Assembly: GCA_032622095.1 (NCBI GenBank)
Contig: CP136061.1
Span: 125,750,754 to 125,814,753 of the forward strand
Direction of reading: 5' to 3'
Length of the DNA stretch: 64,000 nt
Origin: Siphonodentalium dalli
Lineage: Eukaryota; Mollusca; Scaphopoda; Gadilida; Siphonodentaliidae
The notes under the pieces were generated by a model. The model saw only the letters and a program-made list of their open reading frames with translations. It made no database searches and had not been told where the DNA came from. Shown here piece by piece: positions 57,992 through 64,000 of the stretch (position 1 is its first letter; every line of letters begins with the position of its first letter). The position numbers and the translations under genes are program-made.

Positions 57992-59393
57992 CAGGGTCCT
58001 GCGAATTGGAAATTTTGATCGAATCGAATGTCGAATCGACAAAATCGAATCGAATATCACACCGAATATCGAATCGAGTCATACCTGTGTGTTGTATTCT
58101 CAATTAGGCAAGTTTTGTCAATGATTAGACGATTTGTGAAACATTCTAATGAAGTTCCATCATAACTTATGTGGCGATCGACCGTCGTTTGTGATAGTAT
58201 TAACTTCAATTTATAATTGTCGAGAAAAAAAAACAGACCAAAATGTCCATGCAGCGATTAATATATAACCACTAAACGGATTATCGAAACTGATATCACG
58301 CGAAATTTGTACAGTATGCATGTACATGCAAAATTGCAAATCGGCGTTCGGAAACACCCGTTATTATAAACTTGAAGATGCAATAACAGTCGTAAAAAAG
58401 ACAGGAGTAAATTGCAATTCGCAGACATAACTTACATAATGGCATAAGTTAGACAAGTTCAAAGAATGCTCCAAAACTGAAAGTCATCTTCAAAAGAAAA
58501 CACCGCCCACATGCACTTTTCGCCGCTGGAAACACGTGTTGTTTACATTCTCGCCGTTATTACATAAATTGGAATATGATACGGATCTGATAGTCGGCGG
58601 ATACAGAGATATATCCAGGCCGTTTTTCATACCGTTTACCGGTTTGGGCACCCAAACTCCAGGTGCCCAAAAAAAAATTGGACAATTTTCAATTTAGGTC
58701 CCAATTCATATCATAACAAGATGCAAAACATTTATATATTTATATATATTGACATAAGACATTTAAGTTTACAAAAAGATTTAAGTTTAATAGTTGGATT
58801 CATACTGTAAAAGTATGTTTGGCTTTATCCAGTCTTGAGTAAACTACATACCCACATATAAAAATAGTCTTGAGTAAACTACATACCCACATATAAAAAA
58901 TAGTGGCGTATGAATCTGAGTGTATGTTTACATAGACTGTATATTTCTCTCACTTGAATTTTAGAAAATAGCCTATCATATAAATTAGAGTGATAATGGT
59001 GAGTCTCATTTCAAGCAGGATAATCATATAAATCCATTGAACCAAAAGATATCTGACAATAACTTATAAGCATTTCCAATTGATTGTTTATTTAACTCAA
59101 TGTCACAATTAAGTGGCGAATACAGAGTATTAAATAATTAACATATATACATATATAAAACATTTCCAAAGTTATGCTTGAGAAACTTGATCAAATTGAC
59201 CTCTCAGTAAAATTCTAAATACTGACTCAAAGAGCCCTAGATTAGCTCTCAATGCAATGGATTTTCAAAAAATTTCCAGTAAACAGTCTATCTTTTCGTC
59301 AGTGTATATTCGAAATTTCGAGTTGGACATTTCGACTCAAATTCGAATCGAATTTGACTTTCGAATCGAATATCGAATATTCGCAGGACCCTA
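57992..59393. mobile_element. hAT-type element with TCGAATCGAAT-rich ends, 1.4 kb
   Basis: The ends are CAGGGTCCTGCGAATT and ATATTCGCAGGACCCT. The flanks CCGTGCTT (57984-57991) and CCATGCTT (59394-59401) form an 8-bp duplication with one change. Subterminal regions are dense in AATCGAAT. No transposase is visible. A small CAGT-ended MITE copy (58,836-58,943), itself internally duplicated, lies inside. Confidence 0.7.
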
Positions 59394-59639
59394 CCATGCT
59401 TCTAATTATAGCCAGCTTTGGTCACTAGGACGTAACAACTACAGATAAAGATGGTGACTCGTCAGATTTTCAATTTTTGTGTTGTTTGCAATTCACATTA
59501 ATAAATGTTTTAATAAATGTTGCAAGAAATGCCAAATCATTTCGGATTTGCAGTGTTACTTTCAAGACATATATATAGTTGATCGAGTGGAAGAAATACT
59601 TTTACAACTGATACATTTTTTATGCTGAAATACGACTTG

Positions 59640-60793
59640 AAACTAGTTGTGGTAGCGGGAGTAAAATCATCAACCAGCATACCAGGCATCTCTGACCACT
59701 CCATAGTCATTACTGACATCGACATGAAGCCCAGATACCAACATTCAAAACCGAGGAAGTGCTATCTATATAAAAAAGCAGACTGGACACAACTTGGACT
59801 GGATCTGCAAATACTGGGAGAAGGCCTACGTACACTAAATAGTGCAACCGTGGAGGATATGTGGAAATATCTGAAGGAGGGCATACACAGATCTGTGGAT
59901 CAACACATACCCTCTAAGCTGATATCACCAAAGCAGAACACTCCATGGGTAAACTATCAGTCTGGAGTAAACTACATACCCACATATAAAAAATAGTGGC
60001 TCAGTATCATTATGAATCTGAGTGTATGTTTACATAAACTGGTAAACTATAAGATCAAGAAATTGCTACGAAAGAAACAGCGCCTATATACACAGGCAAA
60101 GAAGAACAACAACTGGACCAACTATCGAGCCATGCAGAAAGAATGTAAAAGGGAAATGAGGAAGGCTGAGTGGGATTACATCAACGCTAAGCTTAAAGAA
60201 GGTTTAGAACAAAAGACGACGAAACCATTCTGGAGATACATCAAGAGCAGAAAACAAGATAACATCGGAGTGTCGCCATTGAAATCACAAGGCAAGCTGA
60301 TTGACGACCCAAAAGGCAAAGCAGAAATCCTGGTAAAGCAGTTCCAGTCAGTATTCACCAAGAACCAACCACCACTTCCTGATATTCAACCCAAATGCGA
60401 AAACATAGGCAAACTGACAGTGACAGTGAATGGCGTTGAAGCTGTGCTGAAGAGATTAAACCCATCCAAAGATTCAGGCCCAGACAGTATCCCAAACTCT
60501 ATCCTAAAGAAGTACGCAAAACAACTGGCACCTGCCTTCAGGCTCATATTCCAACTCTCATTAGACACAGGCACGTTGCCAAGGGACTGGCGCAGCGCCA
60601 ACATAGCCTCAGTCTACAAAAAAGGAGACCGACATCAAGTGGAAAACTATCGTCCTGTGTCCCTAACATCAGTACCGTGCAAGCTACTAGAACACCTCAT
60701 ATGCCGCCATGTCCATGAACACATGGAGAAGCACAACATACTAACAAAGCTAAACCATGGCTTTCGAAGGGGATATTCATGCGAAACACAACT
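59640..60793 (+). pseudogene. LINE ORF2, endonuclease end and reverse transcriptase N-terminal half
   Basis: The endonuclease tail shows PGISDHSIVITDIDM, the SDH motif of AP-type endonucleases. After an 84-bp insertion the frame resumes as VNYKIKKLLRKKQRL and enters the reverse transcriptase: GPDSIPNSILKKYA, GTLPRDWRSANIAS, VYKKGDRHQVENYRPVS and LNHGFRRGYSCETQLA. These are the fingers motifs of Jockey/CR1-like LINEs. In life the enzyme would nick chromosomal DNA and copy its RNA in place. The methionine at 60012 arises from the insertion and is not a true start. Confidence 0.75.
59958..60041. mobile_element. 84-bp CAGT-ended MITE with 9-bp duplication
   Basis: GTAAACTAT lies at 59949-59957 and 60042-60050, and removal of the insert restores the LINE frame (PWVNYKIKK). 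The ends are CAGTCTGGAGTAAACTAC and its imperfect inverse ending CATAAACTG. It is very short for a TIR element. Confidence 0.65.
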
Positions 60794-60798
60794 AGCAG

Positions 60799-61525
60799 CA
60801 GGTTTTTTTTTAGGTGTCCTTAGGGTCCGGTATTCGGCCCCATTCCCAATGGGAAAAAGGCACCTTTATTCCCAATTTTCAACCACCAAATTCCCAATTG
60901 CAGGCAGGTATATAATATCATTGGGTTTATTGAATAATTATCAATTTTTTCAGACGTTTTGTATAACTCAGTCGATCGATAAACGACTGAAACCCGTATT
61001 AAATCAGCGACATCGGGAGCCCGCATCGTATAATGTACACGCGGCGACCTAACTATTAGTATAATATGGTGGATGGCTTGAATCCTTCCGTTGTTATCTG
61101 TGAATTTTTAACTTACCTGAGGCTGCGAAATGGTCCTCAATGGGCTGGGATTTTACTCCATCTTTGAGTTACCTGTGTTCAAGCCTTGAAATAGGGTGTC
61201 TGTCATTTGCAGAATGAGGTCCCATTCTGCTTACACCTCAGCAGAATGAGGTTCCCAGAGGGTGAATTTGGTGATGCTAGCATCACTAAATTCAGCCTCT
61301 GGGGACCTCATTTGCAAATGACAGACACACTATTTCAAGGCTTGCCTGTGTTTAAGTCGCGTTATACACAGAAAATTACGGTATTAGTACTATTTACTTG
61401 TGTGTAACAGTGATTAATTGAATTTTTCTAAAACATGGAAAATTCCCAATTTTGGTCTGTAAAGACACATTTTCCCAATTCGAAGGGACCCGGACCCATT
61501 CCCAAAACAGGCAGAAAAATCCCTG
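60799..61525. mobile_element. hAT-type MITE with 5-bp duplication, 727 bp, in the LINE
   Basis: A perfect AGCAG duplication lies at 60794-60798 and 61526-61530, and the LINE codons (Q-L-A-V-T-T-Q) close up exactly when it is removed. The ends are CAGGTTTTTTTTTAGG and CCCTG, with GGTCCGG and CCCAATTTTC blocks inverted inside. Confidence 0.72.
61180..61344. mobile_element. hAT-type MITE, family C, 165-bp short form
   Basis: CAAGCCTTGAAATAG and CTATTTCAAGGCTTG ends, with a perfect 8-bp duplication CCTGTGTT at 61172-61179 and 61345-61352. This is the best proof that family C is hAT-like. It is nested in the 727-bp MITE. Confidence 0.8.
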
Positions 61526-61530
61526 AGCAG

Positions 61531-62715
61531 TGACAACACAAGACATCTTACAATCATTTGACAACAAGAAGCAGATCGACGTGGCCATCCTTGATTTCTC
61601 CAAAAGCGTTCGACACTGTGCCACATGACAGCCTATTGACCAAACTAAATCACTACGGTATCACAGGCCCGGTCAACAGATGGCTAGCATCCTTTCTGAA
61701 AGAAAGAAAGATGCGAGTTGCACTCGAGGGATACTACTCAGAAGAAGTTGACGTGCTATCAGGAGTACCACAGGGAACAGTATTGGGACCGCTGCTCTTT
61801 CTCTGTCACATAAATGACCTACCGGACACAGTAACATCACAAGTCCGCCTATTCGCAGATGACTGCCTCCTGTACCGCCAGATAAACACCTACAAAGTCC
61901 ACGAAATATTGCAACAAGATCTATGCAAACTGGAATCATGGGCCACCAAATGGGGGATGCGCTTTAATCCAACTAAGTGCAACATTATGAGCCTAAAGCA
62001 GAAGACACAAAGATTTTACCAACTAGCAGGGCAGATACTCCAAGAAGTCACAAACAACCCGTACCTTGGTGTCCAATTCTCCATTGATGACATGCAGTGG
62101 CAGCACCACATCGAGTCCACCATGAAGAAGGCAAACTCCACCCTCGGCTTCCTTCGGCGAAATCTCAGGTACTGCCAAATGGATCTTAGAAAAACGGCAT
62201 ACATAGCATTAGTCCGCCCTCAGCTAGAGTATGCAGCAACAATCTGGGATCCACACTATGAAAAGGACAAGACAAAATTGGAGAAGGTGCAACGCAACGC
62301 AGCAAGATTTATAAAACAGGATTACCGAACGAGAGAGAAAGGCTGTGTAACATCAATGCTCAGTGAACTTCAACTACCATCCCTAGAAGCAAGAAGAAAG
62401 GAACAGAGACTGACACTATTTTACAAATTGGTTAATGGATCAGCCCCGGGTATCAACTCCGAACACTACCTAAGAAACTACCGCCCAGAGAGGAAAAAGA
62501 AACCCACAAAATTCAAGGACTTTGTTAGTGACAACATCGTGGAGAAACTAACCACAAATAACGAAAGTGCCTACGAACCAATTCATACAAACACAGACCA
62601 ATACAGATATTCCTTCTTCCCGAGGACTGTACTTGACTGGAACATACTGGACAACAGCACAGTCAATGCCACCGACCTAGAAACATTCAAGGCGGCTCTG
62701 GGAGAACAAATATAG
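61531..62715 (+). pseudogene. LINE ORF2, reverse transcriptase C-terminal half
   Basis: The frame resumes at TTQDILQSFDNKKQIDVAIL and then DFSK, where one extra base shifts it into AFDTVPHDSLLTKL. The core follows: GVPQGTVLGPLLFLCHINDL, and the catalytic FADD box at 61852-61863, a variant of YADD. Thumb and C-terminal motifs include MRFNPTKCNIMSL, LEYAATIWDPHYEKD and VQRNAARFIKQDY, ending in FPRTVLDWNILD before a TAG. The C-terminal part is uninterrupted, so divergence is modest. Confidence 0.8.
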
Positions 62716-62796
62716 CGCTCCTCACACCGTCCTGTAAAAGCCAGCTTTGGTCACTAGGACGTAACAACTACAGATACAGAGTCCGGTTGACTCTGA

Positions 62797-62990
62797 ATCC
62801 AGTAAATTGGCCAGCTTTCCATACTTGTCTATATATTATTATTATTGAAGTAATGGTGTGCGTGTATTTATCATTGGATTTTAATAATAATTTCCAACAA
62901 CTGTGGTTAATTGTTATTGTTATTCAAATTTCAATCATTGATTCATGATTGAATCAATAAATGACAATCATCACAATCACAATGTCAATG
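62797..62990. repeat. Right member of an inverted repeat pair flanking the LINE locus
   Basis: AGCTTTCCATACTTGTCTAT and TTCCAACAACTGTG here are the inverse of AATAGACAAGTATGGAAAGC (57,911) and CACAGTTGTTGGAAG (57,841). The pair is about 4.9 kb apart. Confidence 0.5.
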
Positions 62991-63035
62991 GCCACAACTG
63001 GCACAAGGACAAGTAACATACAAATACACTAGCCT

Positions 63036-63221
63036 ATGCCAAGTACTGCCAAATGGATCTTAGAAAAATGGCATACATAGCATTAGTCCGCCCTCAGCTA
63101 GAGTATGCAGCAACAATCTGGGATCCAGATTTATAAATCTTGCTGCGTTGCGTTGCACCTTCTCCAATTTTGTCTTGTCCTTTTCATAGTGTGGATCCCA
63201 GATTGTTGCTGCATACTCTAA
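63036..63221. repeat. Foldback of two LINE fragments
   Basis: 63036-63122 repeats part of the LINE reverse transcriptase C-terminus (as at about 62165-62252) in plus sense. 63126-63221 is the adjoining LINE segment in minus sense. They share GAGTATGCAGCAACAATCTG and its complement, making a hairpin. Confidence 0.65.
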
Positions 63222-63223
63222 CA

Positions 63224-63712
63224 TACAAACTTGTACACAAACCTATGAGTCCATTGGTTAGATCAGCATTAGATTATGGAGCGGAGGTATGGGACCCGTA
63301 CAAGAAGGAAGATATCAAGACACTAGAGAAGGTTCAAAGAAGGGCTGCAAGGTTTATCACCGGAAAGTATACAGACAGAAAAGAGGGTGCAGTGACAGAG
63401 ATGTTGGACAATGAAAACATGGTACCACTCCAAACAAGAAGAAGCGGGCTCAGGATGAAACTCTTTAGCAGGGTAGCACAGGGGCTGGTGCCAGCTATAA
63501 ACTCAAATGACATACTAAAACCAAAAAAAGAGGGTAGAAAAACTAAGGCGAAAAACATCATCGAAAAACAAGAGTGTATTAACTCAAATTCATTAGAGCA
63601 AATCAGAGCTGTAACACCACAGTACGAAAATTCATTCTTTGTTCGTACAATTCTCGAATGGAATAGCCTGGATGTGAGCGTATGTGAAGAAACAACAGAC
63701 AAAACAGCTTAA
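63224..63712 (+). pseudogene. Second LINE, 3' end of ORF2 only
   Basis: A different LINE family gives VRSALDYGAEVWDPYKKEDI, LEKVQRRAARFITGKYTDRK, SGLRMKLFSRVAQGLVPA and YENSFFVRTILEWNSLDV up to a TAA. It parallels the same region of the LINE upstream (LEYAATIWDPHYEKD, VQRNAARFI) but differs in most residues. No catalytic motifs are included, so it is a 5'-truncated copy fused to the foldback at its left. The reported start methionine lies in the foldback and is artificial. Confidence 0.7.
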
Positions 63713-64000
63713 GTCCTCCCAACGGCGCACCTACAGTCGCAAGGCTGCTGCGCTGAGATACCTACAGATAACGGAACGTCGAAATACCAAGCAGTACCAA
63801 GCAGAAGAAAACTAAGGCGGAAAATGACACTTAAAGCATGTTTTGTGGTGTATAATGGAGAAATAAACCATAATAATGCAACATGACGTGGTTTTATTGA
63901 CTTTTGATGACACAGCGAGCGTAAAACTAGAAAACAGTGCGGCGATCGCGAAAAACTTCAGCTTGGTATTTCGTCATTTACAGGTACTGCTTGGGTGATA
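63713..64000. other. 3' end of the second LINE and unassigned flank
   Basis: The GC-richer tail continues to about 63,830, then AT-rich sequence runs to the window end. No gene start was recognised. Confidence 0.35.

Larger units (their letters stand above)
59622..62740 (+). mobile_element. 5'-truncated non-LTR retrotransposon (Jockey/CR1-type), broken by two MITEs
   Basis: It keeps the end of the endonuclease, the whole reverse transcriptase and a 3' end after the stop at 62715. Insertions at 59958-60041 and 60799-61525, plus a frameshift near 61605, inactivate it. The 3' phrase CCAGCTTTGGTCACTAGGAC also occurs at 59,416, outside the element's body. Confidence 0.75.

Overview
The window is animal nuclear DNA, AT-rich, with large introns, GT-AG splice sites and very many transposable elements. 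Four element copies with repeated cores, an ACGG-type tract and a terminal hairpin resemble the 'pearl' elements of bivalves, so a marine mollusc, probably a bivalve, is the best guess. No species is claimed, and I saw no tRNA, rRNA or CRISPR.

The one host gene I can support lies on the minus strand and is invisible to long-ORF searching. Five exons (53514-53789, 48297-48521, 40635-40859, 18227-18295, 12609-12799) join with GT-AG introns that are all phase 1. They give about 327 residues: a four-cysteine CUB domain, an acidic linker, a ten-cysteine Ly6/uPAR (LU) domain spread over three exons, and a hydrophobic tail like a GPI-anchor signal. The signal-peptide exon was not found and probably lies beyond 64 kb. 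A polyA signal sits at 12440-12445, and the 3' end is partly duplicated at 10.4-12.04 kb.

Almost everything between 12.8 and 53.5 kb is therefore intron. The 22.3-kb third intron holds a stack of nested elements. The outer layer (24.08-39.75 kb) is an old element with inverted terminal arms of about 0.85 kb flanking a decayed gene of a widespread uncharacterised family (DNVDHN motif, C-terminal CxC cysteine cluster). Into it went a 1.58-kb TTAA element, a 3.18-kb hAT element with an intact 765-aa transposase ORF, a pearl-like element, and a 4.7-kb inverted-repeat element with its small relative.

The rest, by region: 1-12.6 kb has TTAA (piggyBac-type) miniature elements including a double-hairpin family, a Harbinger-type element and hAT-type and mariner-type MITEs. 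12.8-24 kb has a second 1.58-kb TTAA element, a decayed hAT and a 620-bp tandem array. 42-53 kb has a 3.06-kb hAT-type element with a minisatellite, a foldback element and pearl-like arrays. 55-64 kb has a pearl-like array, hAT-type MITEs and broken LINEs.

Coordinates of repeats come from reading by eye, and most ends are good to a few bases; family assignments rest on target-site duplications and terminal motifs, not on database searches.
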